This document shows, piece after piece, positions 17,383 to 26,520 of a stretch of DNA of 64,000 bases. Both the position numbers and the translations under genes were made by a program. The notes below the pieces were generated by a model that was not told the DNA's origin, did not search any database, and saw only the letters and a program-made list of their open reading frames with translations. Source of the stretch: GCA-2746795 sp964643965 (GTDB lineage: Bacteria; Chloroflexota; Anaerolineae; Promineifilales; Promineifilaceae); assembly GCA_964643965.1 (NCBI GenBank), contig CAZXVH010000002.1, positions 1 through 64,000 of the forward strand, written 5' to 3'. The first letter of the stretch is position 1; every line of letters begins with the position of its first letter.

Positions 17383-18243
17383 TTAAGGTATTGCTGTCGC
17401 CAGCGGCACAAAGATTTCTCGTGTTACCATGGGCAAGGTGGTAATGGCTGTTTCTTCAAAAGTGAAGAGCCAGTAGACGGCAATCAGCGCCAGGAGGCCA
17501 ACGGCCGTTGCCACAAAAAAGTAAATCCGCTTGCGTGTCTTCTGCGCCGGTAGCGCCACGCCAGGGAACGGATCGCCGCCGCTTTCCAGGCGCTCATATT
17601 CCAGCATATGCTCTTCCTTCATCTGGTTTTCAGGCAGATCGCCAGTGAAGATGCTCCAGTTGCGATGTTTGACGAGGACGTTGTAAAAATGCCAGACTAC
17701 AATGGAAAGCACAGCCAGCAGCGCTTCGGCGCTGTGGGCCGTTTTGGCGGCGGGGATGAATTGGCCGGGCAGGAATTGGGTGATGGCAATGGGGTTCCAC
17801 AACATGAAACCGGTCAAAATCATAACGGCCGTTCCCCAAATCACCGCCCAATATTCAATCTTTTCGCCAAAATTGAACTTCGGCATCTTCGGTGGCTCTT
17901 CTTGCAAGCCCAGATTGTGTTTCACCGTCTCATAAATATCAACGGCGTCTTTGGGGTGCAGCATAATGCGCATCCGTTCACCTTTTACATACCAGCGGTA
18001 AACCCCCAATAACAAGTGATAGACAGCGCCTAAGATCAGCACGATGGCCGCATAGCGATGCACCAGACGCACTGTGGTAATGCCGCCCATGGCTGTGATT
18101 AAATTTACGGCAAAGGGGGCTTCAAAGTAGCGCTGTGGCAGCCCCGTCAACCCTAAGACAGAAAAGCTAGTCAGCAAAATGATATGTTCAATGCGCGCCC
18201 ACATGCGAAAGCGGGGATACATTTTTTGCGTTTCTTTACTCAT
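17383..18243 (-). CDS. b-type cytochrome membrane subunit (formate dehydrogenase gamma/b561-like)
   Basis: This 286-aa integral membrane protein has four to five hydrophobic segments and His residues placed for b-haem ligation (RIEHIILL, RLVHRYAAIVLILGAVYHLLLG, AKTAHSAEALLAVLSIVVWHFYN). It resembles the di-haem cytochrome b subunits of formate dehydrogenase and hydrogenase that oxidise or reduce quinone. I chose the ATG at 18243 because AAAGGGG precedes it and ATGAGTAA overlaps the stop of the 14-haem cytochrome gene. That overlap points to one complex made of a b-haem quinone module and a 14-haem periplasmic partner. The arrangement recalls Cbc-type modules of metal-reducing bacteria. Confidence 0.85.
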   Translation of the reverse strand: MSKETQKMYPRFRMWARIEHIILLTSFSVLGLTGLPQRYFEAPFAVNLITAMGGITTVRLVHRYAAIVLILGAVYHLLLGVYRWYVKGERMRIMLHPKDAVDIYETVKHNLGLQEEPPKMPKFNFGEKIEYWAVIWGTAVMILTGFMLWNPIAITQFLPGQFIPAAKTAHSAEALLAVLSIVVWHFYNVLVKHRNWSIFTGDLPENQMKEEHMLEYERLESGGDPFPGVALPAQKTRKRIYFFVATAVGLLALIAVYWLFTFEETAITTLPMVTREIFVPLATAIP

Positions 18244-19957
18244 GAGCAGCCCCTTTCTTGCCAGCGCGTTCGCGAATCCGTCGATAAACGTCTGTGACAA
18301 TCATGAAGGTGAAAAAGAAAATAGTGAGGGGGATGACAATCATGTAAAACAAGTTCACCAAATAGATGATGGGGAACTTTTCCAGGGACGGCCGATAATG
18401 CCCCAACCAGGAATCGGCAAAATTAGGCGCTGCGCCTGGGTGACACTGCTGACAATTTTCGACCAGATTCTCTTGCAAGTTGGCATGAGGATCATCCGGC
18501 GCTTTGATGCTGTGAACGCCATGACAGTCGTAACAAACGGCCGTGTTCGGTGGCACACCCTCCAGATCATAATCAAACAAAGCGACCGTTGTGCCATGGA
18601 AATCAGCGACATAGGTATCAAACACATCCGTGGAGATGTCGTACTTCGTCATCAACTCGACATCGGCATGGCATTCAGCGCATAATTCAGGGGAACGGGC
18701 GCGTGCGGCAGCCGTTGTCGGGTCGTGGATGTCGTGGACGCCATGGCAGTCGATGCAGTTGGGCACATCTTGATTGTCTTCATTGATCAGCGCGGCGCCA
18801 TGTACACTGTCCGCATATTCATTGAAAATCGTGCTGTGACATTGTTCACAGGTGCGTGAAATGGCGGCGCGGGGTTGATCGCCTAAAATGGGCGTATCGT
18901 GGGCGCCGTGACAATCGGTACAGGTGGCTGCATCCAGGTTCCCATCCAGCAAAGCCGCGCCATGCACACTGTCCAATGACTTTTCAAAGTATGGCTCATG
19001 GCATTCTTCACACGCCTGGTTCATGACGAGGGTGAATTCGCGGGCAGATTCAATTGTGATTTCTTCGTGGGGGAATTTGTAATTGGTGTGGCAATCGGTA
19101 CATTGCAACTCGTCCCAGGCGTTATTGGCACCATGGGCGGAGGCGTGGAAAGCCTGGGGGTCAACCGTGACCGATTTGACATCACCATTGGGGAAAGTCA
19201 TGGTGAGTCCCAGCTGACTGTGACAGGCCAAACAATAGGCGCTGTCTGTCTCGTCCGCAAATAAACCATTCCGAATAAGCGTTCTCGTTTGCTCGGTATC
19301 GGTTAATTCAACGCCTGCTTGTTGGTGGCAATCGGTACATATTTTCACCGCTTCATCCGAATCCCATGCCTCTTTGGTTTGCACTTCATGGGAGCCATGA
19401 CAGGCGGTACAGGTGACGGGCATGGCCGCGTCCTGACCGGGATGATTGGTGATGTGGGGCCGGTTATGACACCGTTCACATGTCGCCGCTTTTTGCACTT
19501 GATAGTCATGGAGATCAACGGCCGTTACCTCCGTATGCGGGTATTGGTAATCGTTGATGGTGATATGACAATCAAAACATGCCAGGGGATTTTCCGCGCT
19601 CTGGCCATGCGCCGACATCGCCAAAGCCGCTAAATCAACCTGAACCGGCATCGTTTCGCCCGATTCAAATACAACTTCGGCTTCGGTGCTGCTGTGGCAC
19701 ATCATGCAAGCCATATCGCCCGTCTGCGGGTGTCCAGCCGGCTCTTGGGCCGGGGCCGGGACTTGATAAGCGATGAACCGCATGACATCGACGTTCTCTG
19801 GCAAAGTTGCGGCATTGGGTAGGGTGGCGGGATGAACCGTTTCCGCCGCCACCACCAAACGAGCAGGGGACAAGACAAACAAGCCCAGCAAAAGTGTGAG
19901 CAGGCTCAAGGTAATCATTACCCCAAAACCAAGTCGGACTTGTTGATCTCTATTCAA
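18236..19957 (-). CDS. Fourteen-haem c-type cytochrome, membrane anchored
   Basis: This 573-aa cytochrome has 14 CXXCH motifs between an N-terminal hydrophobic segment (about residues 10-35) and a C-terminal transmembrane helix (about 525-555) with a basic tail. The haem domain should be periplasmic. Several repeats of the form CTDCHG.HD indicate growth by duplication. The start appears to be TTG at 19957 with AAGGAGAG just upstream; the next in-frame ATG lies inside the hydrophobic segment. The 3' end overlaps the b-type cytochrome gene by 8 bp, so the two proteins are likely partners. No Lys-ligated CXXCK or other catalytic haem motif is seen, so a carrier role is more likely than catalysis. 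Confidence 0.9.
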   Translation of the reverse strand: MNRDQQVRLGFGVMITLSLLTLLLGLFVLSPARLVVAAETVHPATLPNAATLPENVDVMRFIAYQVPAPAQEPAGHPQTGDMACMMCHSSTEAEVVFESGETMPVQVDLAALAMSAHGQSAENPLACFDCHITINDYQYPHTEVTAVDLHDYQVQKAATCERCHNRPHITNHPGQDAAMPVTCTACHGSHEVQTKEAWDSDEAVKICTDCHQQAGVELTDTEQTRTLIRNGLFADETDSAYCLACHSQLGLTMTFPNGDVKSVTVDPQAFHASAHGANNAWDELQCTDCHTNYKFPHEEITIESAREFTLVMNQACEECHEPYFEKSLDSVHGAALLDGNLDAATCTDCHGAHDTPILGDQPRAAISRTCEQCHSTIFNEYADSVHGAALINEDNQDVPNCIDCHGVHDIHDPTTAAARARSPELCAECHADVELMTKYDISTDVFDTYVADFHGTTVALFDYDLEGVPPNTAVCYDCHGVHSIKAPDDPHANLQENLVENCQQCHPGAAPNFADSWLGHYRPSLEKFPIIYLVNLFYMIVIPLTIFFFTFMIVTDVYRRIRERAGKKGAAHE

Positions 19958-19982
19958 AACGCTCTCCTTATTTCGGTGCTCA

Positions 19983-20038
19983 GTTTACGGTTTACAGTTT
20001 ACAGTTTACAGTCCACTGTCCACTGCTCACAGTCCACT
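19983..20038. repeat. Heptad array after the collagen-stalk cytochrome gene
   Basis: Eight 7-bp units in a row: GTTTACG, GTTTACA three times, then GTCCACT, GTCCACT, GCTCACA, GTCCACT. It directly abuts the stop codon of the gene ending at 20037. Confidence 0.8.
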
Positions 20039-21311
20039 AATTCGTCTCAGCAGGCTCTTCAACCGGCGCTTCTTCCACTGCCGGCAGCGGCGTATGGTAG
20101 CCGCTGGCGACGGCCAGTAGTTCCTCGTCTGTTTTCACAGAAGCGAAGCCATCTGGAGAGTGGCAGCCACGGCAGGCAAAATCGAGCGAAATCTGGGGCA
20201 AAACGGCCGTTCCATCTTCCGTAAATTGGCTGATCTGTGTGGGGTTAATAGAGACAGCATGGGTACGCACATCGCCGGTAAACGCCTCAGCATTGCCCAC
20301 TGCATTTTTGATCAGACGAGGCATGTGGCAATCCACGCATTTCACATTGATGCGCTCATGAATGCGATTGTTTTGCACGTATGCTTGTGCAAAATGGCAA
20401 TCTTCACAACTGGTTCGTACCGTTTGTTGGCGGGCGTCACGCAGCTGCACGACACCCGCATGAGGATCATGGCATTGCACACAATCGAGAACCGCATGTT
20501 TGCCCGGGAATAAATCTTGATATTGATCGTGATGACTAATAAAGCCATCGCTGATCTCAACCGTGTCTACACCACCTCGGGCATGGCAAGCGGCGCAAGA
20601 TTCCGCATCGCGGTCAATATCCATGCCAAATGACATGGGATGGTTGACATGCTGGCTGCCTGGACCATGACACGCTTCACATTGCACCCCATCTTCTGCC
20701 CACGTGCCCACCATACCAGCCATCTCGTTTTGCTGGCCGCTGGCGCTGTAACCGGTGTTGTGGCAAGCGCCACAATCAAACGGTTTTTCTTCACCGGCGT
20801 GATACGCCACCCACTCATCGCCCAACTCTAAATTTTCATTTTCCAGATTGTATTGCGTGGTGGCCTCAGCCTCACCGGTAATAATGAAGCCGTCATGACC
20901 GACAAAACGAGCCTTCCAGTTATAGCCGCCAACGACATAGGCGATATCATCCCAGGCATAACCATCTGGCGGCGCTTCTACTTCAGAGAAGGGATATTCT
21001 GGCGGCTGTCCGTCTACGACCGGGGTTAACGGGAAAGCGTGGCCGCTCTGGGAAAATACGGCCGCCAATTCCTGGTGGCATTCCGCACAAGCCGCCGAGC
21101 CGACATACACGGGTGGTTGAAAGCTCAAGCCATCGGCGCCGGCCGGGCCGGGAGCGCCAGCTATGCCATCTCGCCCGGGAGGGCCGGGTGGACCTTGTGC
21201 GCCGGGTTCCCCTTGGGGGCCGGCTGGCCCTGCTGCACCAGCACAACCCACGATCAGTAACGCAGAGAGTGTGAATAGAATAATCGCCAACAGCCGGGAG
21301 TTCTTCTGCAT
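20037..21311 (-). CDS. Octahaem c-type cytochrome lipoprotein with collagen-like stalk
   Basis: This 424-aa protein has a signal peptide with lipobox LIVGC near residue 23, then about 12 Gly-X-Y triplets (GPAGPQGEPGAQGPPGPPG and on to residue 60), then a domain with eight CXXCH motifs (CAECH, CGACH, CEACH, CAACH, CVQCH, CEDCH, CVDCH, CRGCH). The collagen-like part would trimerise into a rod holding the haem domains away from the membrane. The ATG at 21311 has AGGAAG upstream. It is the first gene of the run 21311 to 15024 and shares its upstream region with the Crp/Fnr gene. The role is inferred as outward electron transfer; the electron acceptor is unknown. Confidence 0.88.
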   Translation of the reverse strand: MQKNSRLLAIILFTLSALLIVGCAGAAGPAGPQGEPGAQGPPGPPGRDGIAGAPGPAGADGLSFQPPVYVGSAACAECHQELAAVFSQSGHAFPLTPVVDGQPPEYPFSEVEAPPDGYAWDDIAYVVGGYNWKARFVGHDGFIITGEAEATTQYNLENENLELGDEWVAYHAGEEKPFDCGACHNTGYSASGQQNEMAGMVGTWAEDGVQCEACHGPGSQHVNHPMSFGMDIDRDAESCAACHARGGVDTVEISDGFISHHDQYQDLFPGKHAVLDCVQCHDPHAGVVQLRDARQQTVRTSCEDCHFAQAYVQNNRIHERINVKCVDCHMPRLIKNAVGNAEAFTGDVRTHAVSINPTQISQFTEDGTAVLPQISLDFACRGCHSPDGFASVKTDEELLAVASGYHTPLPAVEEAPVEEPAETN

Positions 21312-21473
21312 AATCTTCCTCTTGATAACCTCTCATGAATCCAGCCACACATCGACCAGGAAATTAATGGGATCAGTTTCAGGGAACGGGGCGAATGACC
21401 TATTTTAAAATGAGATCATTCATTAAAATCAGATAATGCGGCCAATTATACGAAAAAATCGAGGTTTGCATAG

Positions 21474-21528
21474 TGACATTTGTCATATTGTATGGGTGAT
21501 TATACCCATTGACTGGGGTGAATACCCC
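21474..21528. promoter_or_regulatory. Divergent control region with three inverted repeats
   Basis: Three palindromes lie between the cytochrome gene (start 21311) and the Crp/Fnr gene: TGACA-TT-TGTCA (21474-21485), ATGGGT-N6-ACCCAT (21492-21509) and GGGGTGAATACCCC (21515-21528). The last matches 13949-13962. It falls between a TTGACT at 21509 and a TATATG at 21534 that could be the promoter of the regulator gene, so autoregulation is plausible. No gene is seen in 21312-21574. Confidence 0.5.
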
Positions 21529-21574
21529 ATTTTTATATGTGGTGATTCATGGTGAGATGAGGCACAATAAGCGC

Positions 21575-22255
21575 ATGATAAAACCAACGATGGTTCACCT
21601 GAAACAACATCTCAGCGTCAACCCGTTTTTTGCGGGGCTAGATGAAGAAACGTTAGCGATTTTGGTGCAAGGCGCCATATGGCGCGAGTATGCGGCAGGG
21701 GAAGTGGTGGTATTAGAAGGAGAAGCGGCGGCGGGATTCTATTATATTCAATCGGGCTGGCTGAAGGTGATCAAGGTATCGCTAAACGGCCGGGAACAAG
21801 TATTAAGTTTCATCGAACCGGGCAACACCTTTTATGAAGTGGGCGCGTTTTCGGAGCAGCCTAATCCAGCAACGGCCGTTGCCCTGGAGCCAGCCGGCGT
21901 CTGGTTGATCAAACGGGAAAGGGTGCGGCAGTTGATGCGAGAACGGCCGTCTTTCGCCGAATTCATCCTATCCAAAATGGCCGACCGCCTGATTTATTTG
22001 GTCTCCCTCGTCACAGACCTCTCGCTGCGCCCCGTCACCGGGCGCCTGGCGCGGCTGCTGCTGGAAAGCGCCGATGGCGACACACTCTATCGACCACGCT
22101 GGTACACGCAAGCAGAACTGGCGGCTCGTTTAGGCACCGTTCCCGATGTGATCCAGCGGGCGCTGCGTGAACTGGAAAATGAAGATCTCATTGAGGTCAC
22201 ACGCCAAACCATTCGCATCCTCGACCGGCCTGGTTTGATTGCCAAAGTTGAATAA
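21575..22255 (+). CDS. Crp/Fnr-family transcription regulator
   Basis: This protein of about 226 aa has an N-terminal cyclic-nucleotide-binding-type beta-barrel (GEVVVLEGEAAAGFYYIQSG near residue 47), a long dimerisation helix and a C-terminal winged helix (TQAELAARLGTVPDVIQRALREL). No N-terminal Cys cluster of the FNR type is present, so it does not sense oxygen through an FNR-like cluster. The ATG at 21575 is my choice; the ATG at 21590 is also possible. It is divergent from the cytochrome run and lies beside a palindrome repeated upstream of the other cytochrome operon, so it is the likely regulator of the respiratory block. The effector is unknown. Confidence 0.9.
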   Translation: MIKPTMVHLKQHLSVNPFFAGLDEETLAILVQGAIWREYAAGEVVVLEGEAAAGFYYIQSGWLKVIKVSLNGREQVLSFIEPGNTFYEVGAFSEQPNPATAVALEPAGVWLIKRERVRQLMRERPSFAEFILSKMADRLIYLVSLVTDLSLRPVTGRLARLLLESADGDTLYRPRWYTQAELAARLGTVPDVIQRALRELENEDLIEVTRQTIRILDRPGLIAKVE

Positions 22256-22412
22256 GAGCGAAAGCGCAGCAAATGGCGACCATCCATCGCCGAAAAGAAG
22301 CAGGAACATGATTCCCTGTCTGTTAATGGCCTTCCTCTACAGCATGGCGGCCGTCCTGGCCGCCTTAGAATCTTCGTTTTCTAGCTTGAGTCTGCTGCCC
22401 TGGTTTATTTGT

Positions 22413-22784
22413 TTACTGCTCTCCCGGCTTCGAGGTATCAAACTGCTTCACCACCTGATGCACATCCAAACGCTCCGTCTCCGGGGTCTGGTAATAAACG
22501 ATGGCAGTGGCCTCATACAAGTCGGTTGGCTCTTTGTCACGCAGGTGCATGGTCAGCGAAAAATTCGTGTTCAACGTTTCAATGACGTTGAGCCAGCCCG
22601 CCTTCTCGCCCCGAGCATTGACGACGCGCACTTCCAGACACGGCCGTTCTCTAAATGGCGTTAGATCAAAACCTACTGCCACGCGACGGCCGTCTTCATG
22701 CACATACAAACCGAGATTATTCAGCCGCACCTCTTCCCGCGACTTCGGTGGTTCCAAAGGGTTGTCGAAAAATTTTATGTCCAT
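22413..22784 (-). CDS. Conserved hypothetical protein
   Basis: This 123-aa soluble protein is of unknown function. It begins MDIKFFDNPLEPPKSREEV and has alternating beta-strand-like segments (RLNNLGLYVHEDGRRVAVGFDLTPF in pieces, then CLEVRVVNARG and NFSLTMHLRD), which suggests a small beta-sandwich. No signal peptide, membrane helix or catalytic motif is seen. It lies downstream of mfd on the same strand, separated by a heptad hairpin, and converges with the Crp/Fnr gene. Codon use and frame support a real gene. Confidence 0.65.
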   Translation of the reverse strand: MDIKFFDNPLEPPKSREEVRLNNLGLYVHEDGRRVAVGFDLTPFRERPCLEVRVVNARGEKAGWLNVIETLNTNFSLTMHLRDKEPTDLYEATAIVYYQTPETERLDVHQVVKQFDTSKPGEQ

Positions 22785-22800
22785 AGAAAATCCTTAAAAG

Positions 22801-22847
22801 GTGACGGGTGGCAAGTGGTAAGTCCCGCGCCACCCGCTACCCGTCAC
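22801..22847. repeat. Heptad hairpin after mfd
   Basis: GTGACGGGT (22801-22809) pairs with ACCCGTCAC (22839-22847), and the sequence between keeps a 7-bp period (GTGGCAA, GTGGTAA). It starts right after the mfd stop codon on the minus strand and may act as a terminator-like hairpin, though it has no strong T run. Confidence 0.6.
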
Positions 22848-22851
22848 TTAC

Positions 22852-25800
22852 CTACCATTGCCAAGTCTCTAATCGCTCCAACACTTGCACCAGGGCGATT
22901 TGCCAATCATGGGTACTCATGTCACGGGGCAGCCAGACGGCCGTTTTACTCACCCGCACCTCATTGCCCAAATATCGCTGTAACCGGTAGCGCTGCACAT
23001 TGTCTACTTCCGGGATGCGGATGCGGATTTGGCCAACTTCGGTGGTAACGGCCGTTAACCGCGCCTCCTGCGCCACCGCCTTCACCCGTAATTGATAAAG
23101 CAAATTATGCACCGGGTCCGGTATCGGGCCAAAGCGGTCCGCCAATTCCGCCGCCATGTCGTCAATCTCCGGCAGCGAATCCAGCAGCGCCATACGCCGA
23201 TAAAGCCGCAGCCGCAGCGCCCCATCCGGCACATAATCAGGCGGCACATATGCCGCCAACGGCAGATCGATCAACACCGCTTCCGGCAGATCAATCGCCA
23301 GCGCCTCTCCCTTCTCTGCCGCCTTTAAACGCTTCACGGCATTGCTGAGCAGGCGCGTATACAAATCAAACCCGACCGCCGAGATATGACCGCTCTGCTG
23401 ACCGCCCAGCAAATCGCCCGCGCCGCGAATCTCCATATCGTGCATGGCAATCTGGTAGCCCGCGCCCAACTGCGTATGTTCCGCCAGCGTCTCCAAGCGG
23501 GACTGGGCTTCGGCCGTTAACGTGCGCCAGGGAGCATGGAAGAAATAGGCGTAAGCGCGGCGCGTGGCCCGCCCCACCCGGCCGCGCAGTTGATACAATT
23601 GCGACAGCCCAAAACGCTCCGCCCGGTCTACAATCAAAGTATTGGCGTTGGGGAAATCAATGCCACTTTCAATGATGGTGGTGGAGAGCAAAATATCAAT
23701 CTGCCCCTCGGAAAAATCCGTCATGATCTGCTCAAGCTGCCGTTCGCCCATCTGCCCATGCCCCACCGCGATCCGAGCCTGGGGAACCAGCTCTTGCAAG
23801 CGACGGTACATGATATCGATGGTCTGCACCCGGTTGTGGACGAAGAAAATTTGCCCACCTCGATCCAGTTCCCGCAAAATGGCCCCTTTCAGCCGCGTCT
23901 CATCCACTTCACCCACGTAGGTCTGCACCGGCAGGCGCTCCGCGGGGGCGGTATCAATGACGCTGATGTCGCGCACCCCGGTCAAGCTCATATAGAGGGT
24001 ACGCGGGATGGGCGTAGCAGTCATGGTTAGCACATCCACTTCGGTACGCCAGCTTTTCAGCTTTTCCTTGTGGGCTACGCCAAAGCGCTGCTCTTCGTCG
24101 ATGATGACCAGCCCCAAATCCTTAAACGACACATCGTCGGAGAGCAGACGGTGGGTGCCGATGATGATGTCTACGTTGCCCGAGCGTACATTGCGCACGA
24201 TTTTCTCTTGCTGGCTGGAAGTGCGGAAGCGGGAGAGCATTTCCACTTTCACTGGAAACGGCCGCAGCCGGTCGCGGAAGGTATGGAAATGTTGCTGCGC
24301 TAAAATGGTGGTGGGCACTAAAATCGCCACCTGCTTGCCATCCACCACCGCTTTGAAAGCGGCGCGTAGAGCCACCTCCGTTTTGCCATAACCCACATCG
24401 CCGCACACCAGCCGATCCATGGGCCGAGCTTTTTCCATGTCTGCCTTTACTTCGTCGATGACGCGCAGTTGGTCTTCTGTCTCCCGGTAGGGGAAACTGG
24501 CTTCCAATTCCGCCTGCCACTCGTCATCCGGGGCAAAGGCGTGGCCAGAAACGGTTTCCCGCGAGGCGTACAGTTCCAGCAGCTCTTCCGCCATCTCATG
24601 AGCGGCTCGCTGCGCCTGGGTTTTTGCCTTCGTCCATGACTTTTCGCCCAGGCGGTTGATCGCCGGCGGCCGTTCGTCGGAGCCGATCCATTTGCTCAAG
24701 CGGTCCGCCTGGTGGACAGGCACATAGAGGACATCGCTGTTGGCGTAGCGAATGAGCAGATATTCTCGCTCCATGCCGCCAATGGTGCGGCTGACCAGCC
24801 CCTCGAAACGACCAATGCCATATTCCAAATGCACTACAAAATCCCCGGCTTCAATGTCAGAGAAGTAGGTCTCTGGGGCGGCGGCGCGGGGCTGCCGCCA
24901 ACGGCGAGGCGCCGGCCGACTCCAGCCAAAGATTTCGGCGTCGGTGAGCAGGTCGAGCAAGATTTTGTTATCTTCATGGCGCACCAGGTTGAAGCCCTCA
25001 GCCACGGCGCCCTGGACAAAGGTGAGGCTGCCGGCCGGCGGCAGGTCGGGCAAGGTTTCTACGGGGCGGGCGTTGCCCGACGGCGTGGGCAAGATGACGG
25101 AGTCGGCGCTGGCCGACTGCGCTTCGCGCCACAGTTCCGCCAGGCGCGCCGCCTGCAAGCTGACCACCACTGTGCGCTGGTTTTGCACACGAGCCTGGCG
25201 CAGTTGGCTCAGAAACGGGCGCATTTGCCCGCCGTAACGCGGCCCTGGTTCAAAGGCGTGGGCCAGCGCCGCAAAAGGCGCGACGCTTTCATCTGCCCCC
25301 TCGCCCAGGATGAGCGGCTGCCACCAGGCCAGGTTCGATTCGATTTCCGACCAGGTGTAGAGCGGATTGGGATAATCGGGGGGCAAACTAGGTTGTTCTT
25401 CAGCGATTTGGTCAGCGTGGTGGCGCAGTTCGGCAACGGCCGTTTCCAGTTCATGCCAATCATCCACCACCAGCAGAGCCTTGTCCGGCAGGTAATCGAG
25501 CAGGGTGGCAGGCTGAGCGTAGATCAGGGGCAGATAAAACTCAAGATGGGCGAAGGAACGGCCGTCTGCCAACGCCTCCATATCATCCCGCCAGGAAGGT
25601 AAACTGTCCGGTTCCGGTTTTAACGCCGGGGACAGCGCCGCGCCATAACGGGCAGCCACCGCCGGCAGCGCCTCGCGGGCCGGCGGGATGACAATGCCCC
25701 GCTGCCCCATCTCCGGCGGCAGATCCATAGAGCGCTGCGTCGTTGGATCAAAGAGGCGCAGCGTGTCGATTTCATCGCCAAACAGTTCGATGCGCAGCGG

Positions 25801-26403
25801 AAAGGGGACGCCGGGCGGGAAAATATCGACGATGCCGCCCCGTCGGCTGAATTGACCCGCGTCTTCCACCACACTGACCGCTTCGTAACCAATTTCCTGC
25901 CAGGTGGTCACTGTCTTTTCCAGGTCAAGGCGGCTGCCCACTTTGACCACGCGCGTGGCCGCCAAAAAGCGGCGCTTGGGGATCGTCTTCTGCAAAAAAG
26001 CGCGGGCCGAGGCCACAATGAGCGGCGGCGTTTCGGCCGCAGGAAGCTGGGGGTGCTGCCCGGCCATCAGCCGCGACAAGACCTGTAAGCGGCTCATGCG
26101 AGTCGTCTCACTCCAGGGGCCGCGATCATAAGGCAGCGGCGTAGGCTCGGAGAAACGATAGACGTTGCCATCTTCAGGCAGCCACGCTTCCAAAGCCTGC
26201 ATCCAACGTGAGGCGGCGTCCACCCGTCCCGTCAACAGCAAAATGGGCGTCCGCCGGGCGCAGAACAGCTTCGCCAACACAGGGGGGCGGGCATAGGCAG
26301 GTAAAAGCAGGGGGGTAACGGCCGTTTCCCCCGCCAGCGCTGCCAACAATTCCTGATAAGGAGGCAGTTCGTCAAAAACGTTAAGTATGCCAGAAAGATC
26401 CAT
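22852..26403 (-). CDS. mfd: Transcription-repair coupling factor Mfd
   Basis: This 1183-aa ATP-driven translocase removes RNA polymerase stalled at DNA damage and recruits UvrA. The N-terminal UvrB-like module is present. The RNA-polymerase-interaction domain begins near residue 517 (GDFVVHLEYGIGRFEG). The superfamily 2 motor has Walker A GDVGYGKTE near residue 665, the DEEQ box near 769 (VIIDEEQRFG), and motifs V/VI with TIIESGIDFPNAN and QLRGRVGR. The C-terminal regulatory TRCF domain follows (LRLRLYRRMALLDSLPEID). Length is normal for the family. The ATG at 26403 has no strong ribosome site. Repeat arrays flank the gene on both sides. Pth is encoded upstream on the same strand, a common pairing in bacteria. 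Confidence 0.97.
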   Translation of the reverse strand: MDLSGILNVFDELPPYQELLAALAGETAVTPLLLPAYARPPVLAKLFCARRTPILLLTGRVDAASRWMQALEAWLPEDGNVYRFSEPTPLPYDRGPWSETTRMSRLQVLSRLMAGQHPQLPAAETPPLIVASARAFLQKTIPKRRFLAATRVVKVGSRLDLEKTVTTWQEIGYEAVSVVEDAGQFSRRGGIVDIFPPGVPFPLRIELFGDEIDTLRLFDPTTQRSMDLPPEMGQRGIVIPPAREALPAVAARYGAALSPALKPEPDSLPSWRDDMEALADGRSFAHLEFYLPLIYAQPATLLDYLPDKALLVVDDWHELETAVAELRHHADQIAEEQPSLPPDYPNPLYTWSEIESNLAWWQPLILGEGADESVAPFAALAHAFEPGPRYGGQMRPFLSQLRQARVQNQRTVVVSLQAARLAELWREAQSASADSVILPTPSGNARPVETLPDLPPAGSLTFVQGAVAEGFNLVRHEDNKILLDLLTDAEIFGWSRPAPRRWRQPRAAAPETYFSDIEAGDFVVHLEYGIGRFEGLVSRTIGGMEREYLLIRYANSDVLYVPVHQADRLSKWIGSDERPPAINRLGEKSWTKAKTQAQRAAHEMAEELLELYASRETVSGHAFAPDDEWQAELEASFPYRETEDQLRVIDEVKADMEKARPMDRLVCGDVGYGKTEVALRAAFKAVVDGKQVAILVPTTILAQQHFHTFRDRLRPFPVKVEMLSRFRTSSQQEKIVRNVRSGNVDIIIGTHRLLSDDVSFKDLGLVIIDEEQRFGVAHKEKLKSWRTEVDVLTMTATPIPRTLYMSLTGVRDISVIDTAPAERLPVQTYVGEVDETRLKGAILRELDRGGQIFFVHNRVQTIDIMYRRLQELVPQARIAVGHGQMGERQLEQIMTDFSEGQIDILLSTTIIESGIDFPNANTLIVDRAERFGLSQLYQLRGRVGRATRRAYAYFFHAPWRTLTAEAQSRLETLAEHTQLGAGYQIAMHDMEIRGAGDLLGGQQSGHISAVGFDLYTRLLSNAVKRLKAAEKGEALAIDLPEAVLIDLPLAAYVPPDYVPDGALRLRLYRRMALLDSLPEIDDMAAELADRFGPIPDPVHNLLYQLRVKAVAQEARLTAVTTEVGQIRIRIPEVDNVQRYRLQRYLGNEVRVSKTAVWLPRDMSTHDWQIALVQVLERLETWQW

Positions 26404-26442
26404 AAGAAAAGGATAAAAGATGAAGGATGAATTTCACCATTC

Positions 26443-26520
26443 ACCGCTCACTATTCACCGCTCACTATTCACTGTCCACTGTCCACTGTCCACTGTTTAC
26501 TGTCCACCGTTCACCGTCCT
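26443..26520. repeat. Heptad array between pth and mfd
   Basis: About eleven 7-bp units of the GTCCACT/GCTCACTATTCACC family are in tandem. The array contains the pth stop codon at 26497-26499, so the last six residues or so of Pth are encoded by repeat sequence. Confidence 0.8.

Noticed and set aside
24712..25602. Plus-strand open frame of 296 aa opposite mfd
   Set aside because: No family motif, no ribosome site, and fully inside a certain mfd gene.
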